Positions 49,191 through 58,489 of a stretch of 64,000 nucleotides of DNA are shown piece after piece. How positions within the stretch are numbered: the stretch's first letter is position 1; every line of letters starts with the position of its first letter. Under the pieces are notes generated by a model. It saw only the letters and a list, made by a program, of their open reading frames with translations. It made no database searches and had not been told where the DNA came from. This DNA is from Trichococcus sp. K1Tr (GTDB taxonomy: Bacteria > Bacillota > Bacilli > Lactobacillales > Aerococcaceae). The translations under genes were made by a program, and so were the position numbers. The stretch lies in assembly GCF_028309625.1 (NCBI RefSeq), contig NZ_JAQMHR010000001.1:310001-374000 (forward strand), written 5' to 3'.

Positions 49191-49220
49191 GTTATAACAC
49201 ACATCTGTTAATAATAACAA
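49191..49220 (-). promoter_or_regulatory. Possible promoter of der
   Basis: Minus strand TTGTTA (49215-49220), 18-base spacer, TATAAC (49191-49196), with TGT before the -10. Confidence 0.5.
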
Positions 49221-49221
49221 C

Positions 49222-49252
49222 AAAAAAAGGGCATGGATGGAATTCCATGCCC
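49222..49252 (-). terminator. Terminator after rpsA
   Basis: GGGCATGG pairs with CCATGCCC around an 8-base loop; seven T follow on the minus strand. Confidence 0.92.
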
Positions 49253-49276
49253 TCACATGTTCATTTTCCTTGCTGA

Positions 49277-50539
49277 TTAGGCTTCAGAATCGTCTTTCAA
49301 ACCTGAAAGCTTGTCGCCTAATAAATCTGCTAATGTGAAGTTTCCGTCTGAATCGTCAGCAACATATTCTTCGGTTTTCTTCTCTTTTTTCTCTCTTTTC
49401 TCTTCAGCTGCAGGTGCCTCATTCGCAGCTTTTTCTTCCAAAGCCTTGATGCTTAAAGATAGGCGTTGCTCATCTTCTTTAGCATCCAACACTTTGACTT
49501 GGATTTCTTGGCCTTCTTGCAGCACTTCATGCGGAGTCGCAATGTGTTGATGGGAAATTTGGGAAATGTGCACCAAACCTTCAACGCCAGGGAAAACTTC
49601 CACAAATGCACCGAAGCTTGTCAAACGTTTGACAACACCAGTCAATACAGCTCCGATCGGTGCTTTTTCAGCAATCGCATTCCAAGGACCAGCCAATGTG
49701 TCTTTGATGCTTAAGGATACACGGCCATTTTCTTTGTCGATGGACAAAATTTTGACTTTGACGGATTGGCCGATCGCCAAAACGTCTCCCGGATTTTTCA
49801 CATGCTCGTGGGCAATTTGAGAGATGTGGACTAAACCATCCACGCCGCCTAAATCGACGAATGCACCGAAGTTGGTCAGACGAGCGACAGTTCCTTCGAC
49901 AATGTCTCCGGCTACCAATTCGTCCATCAATTTGCCTTTATTGGCTTCTTTTTCTGTTTCCACAACTGCTTTATGTGATAAAATCAGGCGGTTTTCGCTA
50001 GGTTCAAGTTCAACGATCTTGAAGGTCATTACTTTGCCTTTATAAGAACTGAAGTCTTCCACAAAATGGTCTTCTACCATTGAAGCCGGAACAAAACCTC
50101 TCACGCCGACATCCACGACCAATCCGCCTTTAACGACGTCTTTGACTGGCGCTTCGATGATTTCGTTGTTTTCGAATTTATCTTGGATATCTTTCCAAAC
50201 GATTTTAGCATCAACGCGACGCTTCGAAAGTAAAAAGCTTCCATTTTCTTTATCTTTGATCTGTTTTATGACAACCAAATCCACAACGTCACCTACGTTT
50301 AGGATTTCTGTAACTTCATCGAATGGTTTTGCAGATAATTCGTTGTAAGGAATGACTCCTTCAACCCCACCCCCAATGATTCCTACGATGGCTTGTCTAT
50401 CTTGGATGCTTAAAACTTCCCCCTTGACAGTATCGCCCACCTCAATGGATAATGCTTCATCCAACACATCTTGCATAGTCTGCTCAACATTATTGGACTC
50501 TTCTTCATTTAACTCTGGGTTTTCAATGTAATCTGACAT
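49277..50539 (-). CDS. rpsA: Ribosomal protein S1 homologue
   Basis: RNA-binding protein with four S1 domains in 420 residues (first near [20 protein letters not shown], third near [20 protein letters not shown], fourth near [20 protein letters not shown]). This is the shorter four-repeat form of Firmicutes (YpfD type) rather than the six-repeat form of Gram-negatives. The tail is charged ([12 protein letters not shown]). The start at 50537-50539 follows AGGAGG and gives [15 protein letters not shown] leader of about 115 bases follows its promoter. Confidence 0.95.
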   Translation of the reverse strand: MSDYIENPELNEEESNNVEQTMQDVLDEALSIEVGDTVKGEVLSIQDRQAIVGIIGGGVEGVIPYNELSAKPFDEVTEILNVGDVVDLVVIKQIKDKENGSFLLSKRRVDAKIVWKDIQDKFENNEIIEAPVKDVVKGGLVVDVGVRGFVPASMVEDHFVEDFSSYKGKVMTFKIVELEPSENRLILSHKAVVETEKEANKGKLMDELVAGDIVEGTVARLTNFGAFVDLGGVDGLVHISQIAHEHVKNPGDVLAIGQSVKVKILSIDKENGRVSLSIKDTLAGPWNAIAEKAPIGAVLTGVVKRLTSFGAFVEVFPGVEGLVHISQISHQHIATPHEVLQEGQEIQVKVLDAKEDEQRLSLSIKALEEKAANEAPAAEEKREKKEKKTEEYVADDSDGNFTLADLLGDKLSGLKDDSEA

Positions 50540-50660
50540 GTAACTATTCCTCCTAAAAGTCTGCGGCAACCGATTGGCTAGTTCCCTTAACTCCTCGCCT
50601 TACGGCTAAGAAATTAATCCTTGACTCTATATTTTTGAAAGCGTAATACTTCATACAATC

Positions 50661-50689
50661 ATTCTAACATCTTTGCTTAAAATCGTCTA
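50661..50689 (-). promoter_or_regulatory. Promoter of rpsA
   Basis: Minus strand TAGACG (50684-50689), 17-base spacer, TAGAAT (50661-50666), with TGT before the -10; just after the cmk stop. Confidence 0.5.
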
Positions 50690-50695
50690 GTATTG

Positions 50696-51388
50696 TTAAT
50701 CCAATGTTTGTAAGGGTTTTAGGTTCGCTTCGATAATGCCGAGAATCCTCTTCACCACTTCGTCGATCTCCAGATGCGTTGAGTCCAAAACGATGGCATC
50801 ATCCGCTTTTTTTAACGGTGAAATCGTCCGGGTGCTGTCCAAATGGTCGCGGCGCTTCATGTCTTCCGTCAACTCTTCCAAGGAAGTGGTCATACCCTTC
50901 GCCATGTTTTCTTTGTAGCGGCGCAACGCTCTTTCTTCGGCTGTGGCTGTCATGAATATCTTGACCTCAGCATCAGGCAACACGACAGTCCCGATGTCCC
51001 GTCCATCCATAACGACGCCGCCGGACCGTGCGATGCTTTTCTGGCGGGCAACCATCTCTTCACGCACTTTCGCAAACGACGAAACCAGCGAGACGTTTTG
51101 GGTCACTTGCTCCGATCTGATTGATTCGGTCACGTCCTCCTCATTCAGGAAAACACGTTGCATTTCGTTTTCGGCAGTCGAAAAGGTTATCCTGATTCCT
51201 TGCAACAACTTATGCAATGCCTCTTCATCATGAAGATCGCTTCCGTTGGATAAAGCCGCATAAGTCAACGTTCGGTACATCGCGCCTGTGTCCAGATAGA
51301 TGTATCCCAACTTTTCCGCAACTTTTTTCGCGATGGTACTTTTTCCTGCCGATGCTGGACCATCGATGGCAATATTCATTTTTTTCAC
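50696..51388 (-). CDS. cmk: Cytidylate kinase
   Basis: Phosphorylates CMP and dCMP. The 230-residue protein has P-loop [17 protein letters not shown], the DTGAMYR motif, the [12 protein letters not shown] motif and the C-terminal VLDSTHL. A GTG start at 51386-51388 is chosen since GGAGG lies 6 bases upstream; the next in-frame ATG is too far. The cmk-rpsA order is conserved in Bacilli. Confidence 0.97.
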   Translation of the reverse strand: MKKMNIAIDGPASAGKSTIAKKVAEKLGYIYLDTGAMYRTLTYAALSNGSDLHDEEALHKLLQGIRITFSTAENEMQRVFLNEEDVTESIRSEQVTQNVSLVSSFAKVREEMVARQKSIARSGGVVMDGRDIGTVVLPDAEVKIFMTATAEERALRRYKENMAKGMTTSLEELTEDMKRRDHLDSTRTISPLKKADDAIVLDSTHLEIDEVVKRILGIIEANLKPLQTLD

Positions 51389-51426
51389 AATAAACCTCCG
51401 ACTTCGTTCTGTTCGATTTCATTGAA

Positions 51427-51450
51427 AAAGCCGCCTTGTCAGACGGCTTT
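51427..51450 (-). terminator. Terminator after the LysM gene
   Basis: AAAGCCGTC pairs with GGCGGCTTT (one G-U) around a 6-base loop, followed by TTC on the minus strand. Confidence 0.8.
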
Positions 51451-51452
51451 CG

Positions 51453-52049
51453 CTATTTAACTTTCAATGCCATACCGATTTGTGCTTCAGTGCTGCTCAA
51501 CCCGTTGGCCTGCATCAATTCATCCAATGTCATCCCATGGTTCAGAGCGATCCGGTATAGGTTGTCGCCCGCTTGGATGGTGTATGAATTATTGTATACC
51601 CCGGTAGCCGTTTCCGGTTCTTCAACTGTTTCAACCGGTGTTTCGACCACTACAGGCGCTGCGCTCGAACTTGGTGTTTCCGCAATCGAAGATTCGGGCT
51701 CCACTGTGCTCTCCACAACTTCGCTCGACACTTCTTCTGAGGTCTCTTCGGAAGACGCTTCTTCACTGCTTTCGACACTGGAGCTGGCCACTCGTTTGTT
51801 GATCATCACTTGTTCAGCACTCTTGGGTGCGGGAGTATTTTGATTCTGTTTATTAAAATAGATGGTTGCAAAAGGAATAATCAGAATAGCCAAAAAGAGA
51901 AACAGCAATACTTTTAATAGAGGTGCTACTTCTTTATTTTTTGTATTTCTGGCCGAACGTGAATACTGCCGGCTCTTCAGATTTTCATCTTCGCCGAATT
52001 TACGTGACCATGGCTCTCCATTATTGCGATTGCGATTCTTTTTATCCAT
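51453..52049 (-). CDS. Membrane-anchored LysM protein (YpbE-like)
   Basis: A 198-residue type II membrane protein: basic cytoplasmic N-terminus (1-42), one membrane helix (about 44-66, LLKVLLFLFLAILIIPFATI), a long Ser/Glu/Val-rich linker (about 85-145) and a C-terminal LysM domain (about 152-198, SYTIQAGDNLYRIALNHGM) that binds peptidoglycan. It occupies the place of B. subtilis ypbE next to recQ/recS. A wall-associated role is inferred. GGAGG precedes the ATG. Confidence 0.87.
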   Translation of the reverse strand: MDKKNRNRNNGEPWSRKFGEDENLKSRQYSRSARNTKNKEVAPLLKVLLFLFLAILIIPFATIYFNKQNQNTPAPKSAEQVMINKRVASSSVESSEEASSEETSEEVSSEVVESTVEPESSIAETPSSSAAPVVVETPVETVEEPETATGVYNNSYTIQAGDNLYRIALNHGMTLDELMQANGLSSTEAQIGMALKVK

Positions 52050-52114
52050 TCGGGTTCCTCCTATAAGTGATTCATGCTAATTGTAGCACATTTTCGCAAT
52101 TTTTGGGTTAAATT

Positions 52115-53554
52115 TTATAAAAGAAAAAGGTCTGACAGGATTTTTTCCCATTGCGGCACTTCTGTCGTTGGAACCGTATTCCTTGTCCTGACTTCCCCCG
52201 CTAGCGATGGATCTTCGTTCCCGCAACTATCACAGCAGTATTCAGGTTTGCCGAGACTGTTTTTCCCGAAATAGGCGGAGATGTAATCCCGTCTGCATGC
52301 GTCGGTTTCGGCAAATCCCTTCATGCTCTTCAGCAAGTTTTTCTTCAGATCGTGGCGGGCGGCGATAAAACGTTTCGCTTCCGCTTTTGTGAAATTTTGA
52401 CGCAGGATATGCAACAACAAGGTATGTTCGGTCGGACTCCCATATTCTGGATTGATCGCCTTGTTTTTGAGGGCACTTTCAATCGCATAATCATTCGGAA
52501 AATCGCTTTGCAGCATCTTTACTTTAAAGTTGAAGTCCGTTTCCGAATACAACAGCACCGCCGTGCTCTGTTGCCCGTCCCGCCCGGCTCTCCCGATTTC
52601 CTGCACATATTCCTCAAGCGAATTCGGCATATGGTAATGGATCACGTAGCGGATGTTCGGCTTATTGATCCCCATTCCGAATGCGCTGGTGGCGCAGATG
52701 ACGTCCAACTCATCCCGAAGGAATTGATGCTGGATGGTGATCCTGTCTTCATTGGTCCGGTCGGCATGATAGGCTTCCGCGCGCAAATTTGTTTTTTTGC
52801 GGATCATGAATGCGACCGCATCAGCTTGTGCCTTGCTTGAGAAGTAAATGATGCCCGGTGATGGATATTTCTCCAAAAGTTCCAGGAGGTACTCGTTTTT
52901 CCCCTCTGGAGGCACTGCAGCGACTTTGTAGTAGATATTGGCACGGTCGACCGGTCCCTCAAATACGTTCAAGTCATTCCCGTCGATATGCAGGGAACCG
53001 ATGATATCGTCCATCACGGCCGGCGTCGCTGTCGCAGTGAGCGCCAACGTCAATGGATTTCCCAATGCTTGCCTGGCTGCGCCCAAAAATAAATAATCGG
53101 AACGGAAATCCAAACCCCATTGGGAAATGCAATGCGCCTCATCGACCACAAACAAAGCGAGCGGAATCTGCTTGAGTTTGTTCAATACAACTTGGTTCTG
53201 CAGCATCTCGGGGGAAAGGAACAAAAACTTGATCTGATCCAGGTTGCTCAATAATCTTTGCCTTTCCTCGAACTGCAGCATGCTGTTCAATGAGGCCGTT
53301 CTTTTTTCACCCATGAATTTCAGATGGGCGACTTGGTCTTCCATCAAAGACAATAGCGGCGAAACGATAACGACAATCCCCTCCAAAAGGTAGCCGCTCA
53401 ATTGGTATATCAAGGATTTCCCTGTTCCCGTCGGCAGAGTCGCCAACGTGTGCTTGCCTGCCAAAACGGATTGGATGGGCTCCAATTGCCCTTCCTTGAA
53501 TGCCGTGTAGCCGAAATGTTTCTGAAGTTCCGATTTTAATTGTGCTTCATTCAT
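52115..53554 (-). CDS. recQ: RecQ-family ATP-dependent DNA helicase (short RecS-like form)
   Basis: A 479-residue superfamily 2 helicase: Walker A LPTGTGKSLIYQ, DEAH box VDEAHCISQWG, motif VI QEIGRAGRDGQ and the RecQ zinc-binding cysteines (C-R-R-D ... YCCDSCGN). The C-terminal HRDC domain of long RecQ proteins is absent, as in B. subtilis RecS. The ATG at 53552-53554 overlaps the ypbB stop by 8 bases, so the two are translationally coupled. Confidence 0.93.
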   Translation of the reverse strand: MNEAQLKSELQKHFGYTAFKEGQLEPIQSVLAGKHTLATLPTGTGKSLIYQLSGYLLEGIVVIVSPLLSLMEDQVAHLKFMGEKRTASLNSMLQFEERQRLLSNLDQIKFLFLSPEMLQNQVVLNKLKQIPLALFVVDEAHCISQWGLDFRSDYLFLGAARQALGNPLTLALTATATPAVMDDIIGSLHIDGNDLNVFEGPVDRANIYYKVAAVPPEGKNEYLLELLEKYPSPGIIYFSSKAQADAVAFMIRKKTNLRAEAYHADRTNEDRITIQHQFLRDELDVICATSAFGMGINKPNIRYVIHYHMPNSLEEYVQEIGRAGRDGQQSTAVLLYSETDFNFKVKMLQSDFPNDYAIESALKNKAINPEYGSPTEHTLLLHILRQNFTKAEAKRFIAARHDLKKNLLKSMKGFAETDACRRDYISAYFGKNSLGKPEYCCDSCGNEDPSLAGEVRTRNTVPTTEVPQWEKILSDLFLL

Positions 53555-54617
53555 GTTTAGCAGCAACCTCACTTCTTATTTGTATCAAGCGGGACTCGAA
53601 AAAGTTGATTTCGGGAAATACTTTTTGGATTTCCCGGTAATCGACACGAACTTTGTGTTCTACGAGTTGTTGCAGATACTGCATTTTTCCCTTATCCAAA
53701 AATCTTTGCGTCGGGAATTCCGGGTAGATCAGGGCAATTTCGGCAAAGTGATCTTGGATTGTGCTCTGTTTCAATCCCCGCATCGAAATGATTTCCTCCA
53801 TGCCATGCCCGTTCCTGAAATAACCCATGGTCGTTTCAGCGCTGGCGGAAGCCAAGCCGTTTTCCTTTATCGTCATCAGCATGACCGAAGCAAGGACAGG
53901 AAATTTTTCCGGTTCCTTTTCCAATGCGCCATACAACCTCAGCCAATTTTGGTGCAGCAGTATTTTCACTTCCGCTTCCTCGAACGAGAAGAGTCCAGCC
54001 ATTTGACCGGTCGTTTTCCTCAAGTGGTCAGCGCCTTCAAATTGCAGTGCAAAGAGCCCGGCCTCCCTTTCGGGCAGCCGTGACAAATAGCTACGCCATT
54101 CTTCTCCATAAGCGCGTGCAAAAGTGGCTTTATCTCCGGCATGCTGCGTAAACAAGCGCTTCATCCAAAGCTGTTCCTTCGCTTCCCTCTCAATGGGATA
54201 ATAGTGTTTATTTTTATGCAGCATTTCGGAAAGGATTTGGATCAGAAACAGCATCCGGCGGCGTAAAACGCCTTGTACGAGGGCAAATTCCATTTGGGTT
54301 CCCAAAGAAAAATGCGCGTGACGGCTGAAAAAATCAGCTTTTTTCGCGCTTCCCGCTTCGGTGAGCAGAAAGCCCTCGCCATCGTTGCCGCTGATCAGAC
54401 CATCCGAAGCCAAACGCTCGAGGCCTGTTTTCAACGCTGTCGGTTTCATGCCCGGCATGACAGTGAAATAGGCTTCCAGATCATATTGGCGGCACTGGAG
54501 CATGGTGGACACGGTCCGTTTGCCGATCAGGTTATAGAAAAGAGTCGCTTCCTTGATGGGGCGCTCGGTTGAAATGCAATCCAAAAAAAGATACTCTATG
54601 TATGTCAAACTTTTCAT
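53547..54617 (-). CDS. YpbB-family helix-turn-helix protein
   Basis: A 356-residue soluble protein of the kind encoded before recQ/recS in Bacilli. The N-terminal half is helical without a clear domain, and the C-terminal end (about 265-345, TTMGYFRNGHGMEEIISMRG ... STIQDHFAEIAL) looks like the helicase-associated helix-turn-helix (HTH_40). It may be a partner of the coupled RecQ. Function is not established. Confidence 0.75.
   Translation of the reverse strand: MKSLTYIEYLFLDCISTERPIKEATLFYNLIGKRTVSTMLQCRQYDLEAYFTVMPGMKPTALKTGLERLASDGLISGNDGEGFLLTEAGSAKKADFFSRHAHFSLGTQMEFALVQGVLRRRMLFLIQILSEMLHKNKHYYPIEREAKEQLWMKRLFTQHAGDKATFARAYGEEWRSYLSRLPEREAGLFALQFEGADHLRKTTGQMAGLFSFEEAEVKILLHQNWLRLYGALEKEPEKFPVLASVMLMTIKENGLASASAETTMGYFRNGHGMEEIISMRGLKQSTIQDHFAEIALIYPEFPTQRFLDKGKMQYLQQLVEHKVRVDYREIQKVFPEINFFESRLIQIRSEVAAKHE
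54569..54597 (+). promoter_or_regulatory. Promoter of fer
   Basis: TTGAAA (54569-54574), 17-base spacer, TACTCT (54592-54597), inside the start of divergent ypbB. Confidence 0.45.
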
Positions 54618-54654
54618 GTTATCACCACCAAATTTTTGTAAAGAAGGTTACTGT

Positions 54655-54891
54655 ATGTATTATACCAAAGTAAATCAGGATAACTGCATCGCTTGTGGAC
54701 TTTGCCAAATAATTTCGCCGGAGCTCTTCGACTACACTTCCGAAGGGATAGCTTTCACGAAAATGGATTCGAATGCGGGAAACGCACCAATACCTGCCGA
54801 ACGCTTTGATGCGTTTCTGGATGCCTACCGCAAATGCCCAACCGGTGCCATCTTGCGTTCAGAATCACCATTCCCTCCAACGGAACAGTGA
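54655..54891 (+). CDS. fer: Ferredoxin, single [4Fe-4S] type
   Basis: A 78-residue electron carrier with C-I-A-C-G-L-C (CxxCxxC) and a distant CPTGAI supplying the fourth ligand, so one 4Fe-4S cluster. The acidic sequence fits the Bacilli Fer family. The ATG at 54655 has AAGAAGG upstream and gives MYYTKVNQDNC; the open frame extends upstream across ypbB on the other strand and is not real. It is divergent from ypbB with only 37 bases between starts, as in B. subtilis. Confidence 0.93.
   Translation: MYYTKVNQDNCIACGLCQIISPELFDYTSEGIAFTKMDSNAGNAPIPAERFDAFLDAYRKCPTGAILRSESPFPPTEQ
54659..54667 (-). promoter_or_regulatory. Extended -10 promoter of ypbB-recQ-ypbE
   Basis: Minus strand TGGTATAAT, located within the first codons of fer, about 40 bases before ypbB. 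Confidence 0.55.
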
Positions 54892-54924
54892 TTCTCAGCT
54901 CTCTTTGTTGCAGGGACAATCCAA

Positions 54925-54974
54925 AAGAGGCTGCACCCGGAATCATCACTGATTCGGGTGCAGCCTCTTGTTTT
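54925..54974. terminator. Bidirectional terminator between fer and ribU
   Basis: A long stem AAGAGGCTGCACCCG/CGGGTGCAGCCTCTT, extended by AATC/GATT, ends in a T-run on the plus strand and serves two convergent genes. Confidence 0.92.
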
Positions 54975-55004
54975 TGAAAAGATCAATTCAGAAACCGCAA
55001 ATTA

Positions 55005-55577
55005 TTACTGAGCAAACGGAACTTTATTATGCGCCAGCCAAGGTTTCAACTTCGGCATCACCAAGAGGATGACTGCACTGACGACAAGTCCTTTGATGAT
55101 ATTGAAAGGCACTATGCCAGCCAATACCAACTCTTTGACAGAACCCATTTCAAAATTCAACAAGTACATGTATAACGGGGTGATGATGAACCAGTTGGCT
55201 ACCGATAAGACAACCGTCAAAACCAAAGTACCCGTCAACAGCGCCAGAATGACGGCTGTTTTTGTTTTAGCTTTGTTCAATAGGTAGTAGACAGGCAAAG
55301 TGTAAGAGAGCGTCGCCAACAGACTTGCGAAGTCCCCGATTGGATAGCCCATATCCCCACCTGTTTGAAGGTAGTGCAAAACGGATCGGATGACAGCGGA
55401 GATGATTCCGCCGACTGGACCGTAAAGGAAAAATGAAAGCAGGATCGGCAAATCGCTGAAGTCGATCTTCAGATACGAAAATGCTGGAATTACCGGGAAT
55501 GCGATGAACATCAGCACGAATGCCAATGCCCCAAATAGTGAAATACCGACCAATCTTTTTGTTTTGTTTTGTTGCAT
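55005..55577 (-). CDS. ribU: Riboflavin transporter RibU (ECF S-component)
   Basis: Substrate-binding membrane component of an energy-coupling-factor importer for riboflavin. The 190-residue protein has about six hydrophobic segments and the family opening KRLVGISLFGALAFVLMF followed by the S-component pattern FSDLPILLSFFLYGPVGG. The ECF motor genes (ecfA/ecfT) are not in the window. Riboflavin specificity is strongly supported by the FMN riboswitch just upstream. The start ATG follows GGGAGG by about 10 bases. Confidence 0.96.
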   Translation of the reverse strand: MQQNKTKRLVGISLFGALAFVLMFIAFPVIPAFSYLKIDFSDLPILLSFFLYGPVGGIISAVIRSVLHYLQTGGDMGYPIGDFASLLATLSYTLPVYYLLNKAKTKTAVILALLTGTLVLTVVLSVANWFIITPLYMYLLNFEMGSVKELVLAGIVPFNIIKGLVVSAVILLVMPKLKPWLAHNKVPFAQ

Positions 55578-55628
55578 GTTAATGAATCCTCCCTGTTGAC
55601 TGTCTCAGAGATGGGTTTCTCCAAATCC

Positions 55629-55680
55629 AAAAAGACCCTATCCTTATCATCCGCTAATGGACACATAAAAATAGAGCCTT
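55629..55680 (-). terminator. Riboswitch-controlled terminator before ribU
   Basis: In minus-strand RNA AAGGCUCUAUUUUUAU (55665-55680) pairs over 16 bases, with G-U pairs, with AUAAGGAUAGGGUCUU (55632-55647), followed by UUU. It lies between the FMN aptamer and the ribU start, as expected for transcription control. Confidence 0.85.
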
Positions 55681-55704
55681 TGAAATTGCAATTCAAAGAA
55701 ACCC

Positions 55705-55826
55705 CATCTTCTTCCATCCAGACTGTACTGTCGGTACTGGAATTACACCAGTTCAGCCCGCAATGAAATATTGCGAGGTCGTGGACTTTTACCACCGGTC
55801 GGGAATTTCACCCTGCCCTGAAGACG
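55705..55826 (-). ncRNA. FMN riboswitch (RFN element)
   Basis: The minus strand carries the RFN core: AGGGCAGGGTGAAATTCCCG, then ACCGGTGGTAAAAGTCCACG, then CTGGTGTAATTCCAGTACCG, then CAGTCTGGATGGAAGAAGA. The closing helix P1 is CGTCTTC (55820-55826) with GAAGATG (55705-55711). FMN binding is expected to favour the terminator and shut off ribU. Confidence 0.96.
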
Positions 55827-55854
55827 AATCTTATTTATATTTTGTTATATATGA

Positions 55855-55883
55855 ACTATAAGCGATGCACACGCGATTGTCAA
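55855..55883 (-). promoter_or_regulatory. Sigma-A promoter of the ribU transcript
   Basis: Minus strand consensus TTGACA (55878-55883), 17-base spacer, TATAGT (55855-55860), 29 bases before the riboswitch. Confidence 0.88.
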
Positions 55884-55939
55884 GAATAATATCACAAATT
55901 CGAGATATTTATTTTAAGACTATCTTCGGATCGCTTTCC

Positions 55940-57739
55940 TCAACCCGCGCGAAATGGAAAACGGGCCAAGAAAGTCGTCCCTACACCCGGTTCGCTATGG
56001 ACTTCTATTTCCCCGTCATGCGCTTCCACGATTGTCTTTACGATTGAAAGCCCGATGCCGGTTCCCTTTTGTTTCGAGTAGGTCCGCGATTTGTCGTTTT
56101 TGTAAAAACGCTCGAAAATGAAAGGCAAACTTTCCGCTTGGATGCCGATGCCGTTATCGCTGATTTCAAATACAACTTTATCCAACATGTCCTCCAAACG
56201 GACAGTGATATGGATGAATTTTTGCCGGCGCGTGCCGATTTCGGCTGAATAACGTACCGCATTGTCGATGAGATTGTAAAATACCTGATTCATTTTCTCT
56301 TCGTCAAAAGGATAGGTTTTGATGCCATCCGCAAGTTCATAAGAAAATTGGATGGCAGCTTCTTTGAAACTGTTTTCGAACCTGCCCGCCAAATGGTTGA
56401 AGAAAGTTGCGAGATCGACAGTTTGCCGGTTCAGTTCAATATACCCCGCTTGCATGCGCGACAGATCCAGAAGGTTGTTGACCATTTTGTTCATCTCGGT
56501 CGTTTCGTCCAAAATGATTTGGGCCATTTCAATTTTCTCGTCATTGCTTTCGGCGATGTTGTCGATAATGGCTTCGCTGTACCCTTTGATCATCTGCAAC
56601 GGCGTCCGCAAGTCATGGGATACATTCGTGATGAAATCACCGCGGATAATATCCAATTGCCTTTCATTCGTCACATCCTGCAACACAATCAGGACGCCGG
56701 CAGTTTTTTGCAGATCGGTTTGGATGACCGGCGTCACTTTTACGTTATAATGCCGCTGGGACCAACTGAGATCCGCTTCCGATCCGGCTGTTGTGGTGAA
56801 GGCTTGCTGCACCATTTCCTTGAACTGATGCGGTATCGCTTTAGCTTCCGCATCCGGGTCCACCCTTCGCCAAAAATCCAAAAACTCTTGTCCAGGTCCA
56901 TTCACTAATTTCAGATGAAAATTTTGGTCAAAGTATAGGATGCCAGCCGGCAAAGAATCAAACAGATGATTCAACAGTTCGCGTTCCTCCCTGTTCATCA
57001 GCGTCGTGGCTTGGAGAGTCTTTCCCAGTTTATTCATGGCGGTGCCCAATCCGGATATCTCATCATAGGATTCGAACGTGATCCGCTTGGAAAAATCATT
57101 CCGGGAGTATTTGAAGGCGATGTCCGTCATGACCTCCAACGGTTCGGCAACATTCCTGATCAGATACTGATAGTAGATGATCGTCCCCATCAGATAGACG
57201 GTCAACAACAACAAAGTGATGCTTTTCGCGTTCAGTTCATAGGCCTGAAATTCATCCAGCTCGTAACCGATGACGAGCATTCCGGCTTGTCCCTGCAATT
57301 CAAAAGTATGAACAAAAACCATCAAAAGCAAGGGATTATTTTCCTCGTCCTCTATGGTGATCCTGCTGAAATCATCCACGTTACTGTCGATGGCATCCAA
57401 AATTTCATCATTCGCCAGAATGTTCTCGAGAAGCAGCTCGGACTGCCCTTGCAGATCCGGGTTTTGTACAACAAAACGGTTCTGATCCGCTATCTTGATG
57501 TAATAGGACAATTCTGGATCCAGTGATTGCGCAACCTCAGCTTGGGTGAGATACACTTTGGGATCGGTCATAATCGTATCCTTGTACGCAGTGATTTTCT
57601 CCTGCAGCAGTTTATTATAAGTATCTTCGATCGAGTTCACACTGATGATTGCGTGGCCGATATACATCAAAGTCATGATGGTTACAGTCAAAAAAGTCAA
57701 TAGTACCCATGATTTGAGGAATATGCTCGTCCTTTTCAT
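55940..57739 (-). CDS. resE: ResE-like sensor histidine kinase
   Basis: Membrane sensor of a two-component system. In 599 residues there are two membrane helices (about 10-33 and 172-194) enclosing an extracytoplasmic sensor domain, a HAMP region (about 195-250), a PAS domain (about 258-360), the phosphoacceptor H375 in SHDLRTPLQM, and the ATPase boxes NLIDNAVRY, DNGIGI (528-533) and GTGIGLS (559-565). The layout and the pairing with an OmpR-type regulator beside rluB match ResE/SrrB, which respond to oxygen limitation and redox state. The signal here is unproven. Its ATG overlaps the resD stop by 4 bases. Confidence 0.87.
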   Translation of the reverse strand: MKRTSIFLKSWVLLTFLTVTIMTLMYIGHAIISVNSIEDTYNKLLQEKITAYKDTIMTDPKVYLTQAEVAQSLDPELSYYIKIADQNRFVVQNPDLQGQSELLLENILANDEILDAIDSNVDDFSRITIEDEENNPLLLMVFVHTFELQGQAGMLVIGYELDEFQAYELNAKSITLLLLTVYLMGTIIYYQYLIRNVAEPLEVMTDIAFKYSRNDFSKRITFESYDEISGLGTAMNKLGKTLQATTLMNREERELLNHLFDSLPAGILYFDQNFHLKLVNGPGQEFLDFWRRVDPDAEAKAIPHQFKEMVQQAFTTTAGSEADLSWSQRHYNVKVTPVIQTDLQKTAGVLIVLQDVTNERQLDIIRGDFITNVSHDLRTPLQMIKGYSEAIIDNIAESNDEKIEMAQIILDETTEMNKMVNNLLDLSRMQAGYIELNRQTVDLATFFNHLAGRFENSFKEAAIQFSYELADGIKTYPFDEEKMNQVFYNLIDNAVRYSAEIGTRRQKFIHITVRLEDMLDKVVFEISDNGIGIQAESLPFIFERFYKNDKSRTYSKQKGTGIGLSIVKTIVEAHDGEIEVHSEPGVGTTFLARFPFRAG

Positions 57740-58461
57740 TGTTTGTCGTCTGCTGCTTGGTCATCATTCGGAGAAAATTTATAACCCATCCCCCAAACGG
57801 TCACTATCATTTTCGAAACAGCTTTCGATTGCTTCAACAGCTTTTCACGCAACCGCTTGACGTGCGTGTCGACTGTGCGCAGATCCCCGAAAAATTCATA
57901 TTTCCAGACTTCTTTCAAAAGAACTTCCCTCGTAAAAATTTTCTCTGGGGACTTCGAAAGATAAAGCAGCAATTCAAATTCTTTGGGCGTCAAATTGATG
58001 GCCACCTCGTCAACCAGCACTTTTCTGGCATCCGGAAAAATCTTCAGCAGCGGATATTCGATTGTGCTCGATTCCGATTCTGAAGGCTTCGTCCGCTTCA
58101 GGATGGCTGCGACCCGCAACATGACTTCCCTTGGACTGAACGGCTTCACGATGTAGTCATCCGCTCCGGACAAAAATCCTTCCACGCGATTGTTCTCTTC
58201 GCCGCGGGCAGTGATCATCATGATCGGTATTTCTTTTTCCTTGCGGACTACTTTGGCTACTTCAATGCCAGTCATCCCAGGGAGCATGATATCCAACAAT
58301 ACCAAATCGTAATGGTTGTTCAAGATCATTTCCACCGCTGTTGTTCCATCCTCTGCCTCGGCTGTTTCGTAGCCATCCTTTTCCAGATAGAGTTTCAATA
58401 ATCTACGGATGCGTTCCTCGTCATCCACAATCAATATTTTCCCGCTGGAATTTGTCATCAT
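57736..58461 (-). CDS. resD: ResD-like response regulator
   Basis: OmpR/PhoB-type transcription factor of 241 residues: receiver domain with acidic pair in VDDEER, phosphoacceptor D57 in LVLLDIMLPG and conserved lysine in IVKPFSPREVM, then a C-terminal winged helix (about 140-235, LTPKEFELLLYLSKSPEKIF). The ATG at 58459-58461 follows GAGAGG; an adjacent ATG (58456) would be equally acceptable. The open frame upstream overlaps rluB and is rejected. It is coupled to resE. The B. subtilis neighbours resABC are absent. Confidence 0.87.
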   Translation of the reverse strand: MMTNSSGKILIVDDEERIRRLLKLYLEKDGYETAEAEDGTTAVEMILNNHYDLVLLDIMLPGMTGIEVAKVVRKEKEIPIMMITARGEENNRVEGFLSGADDYIVKPFSPREVMLRVAAILKRTKPSESESSTIEYPLLKIFPDARKVLVDEVAINLTPKEFELLLYLSKSPEKIFTREVLLKEVWKYEFFGDLRTVDTHVKRLREKLLKQSKAVSKMIVTVWGMGYKFSPNDDQAADDKQ

Positions 58462-58489
58462 GATCATCCTCTCTGATTCGATAAGAAAA

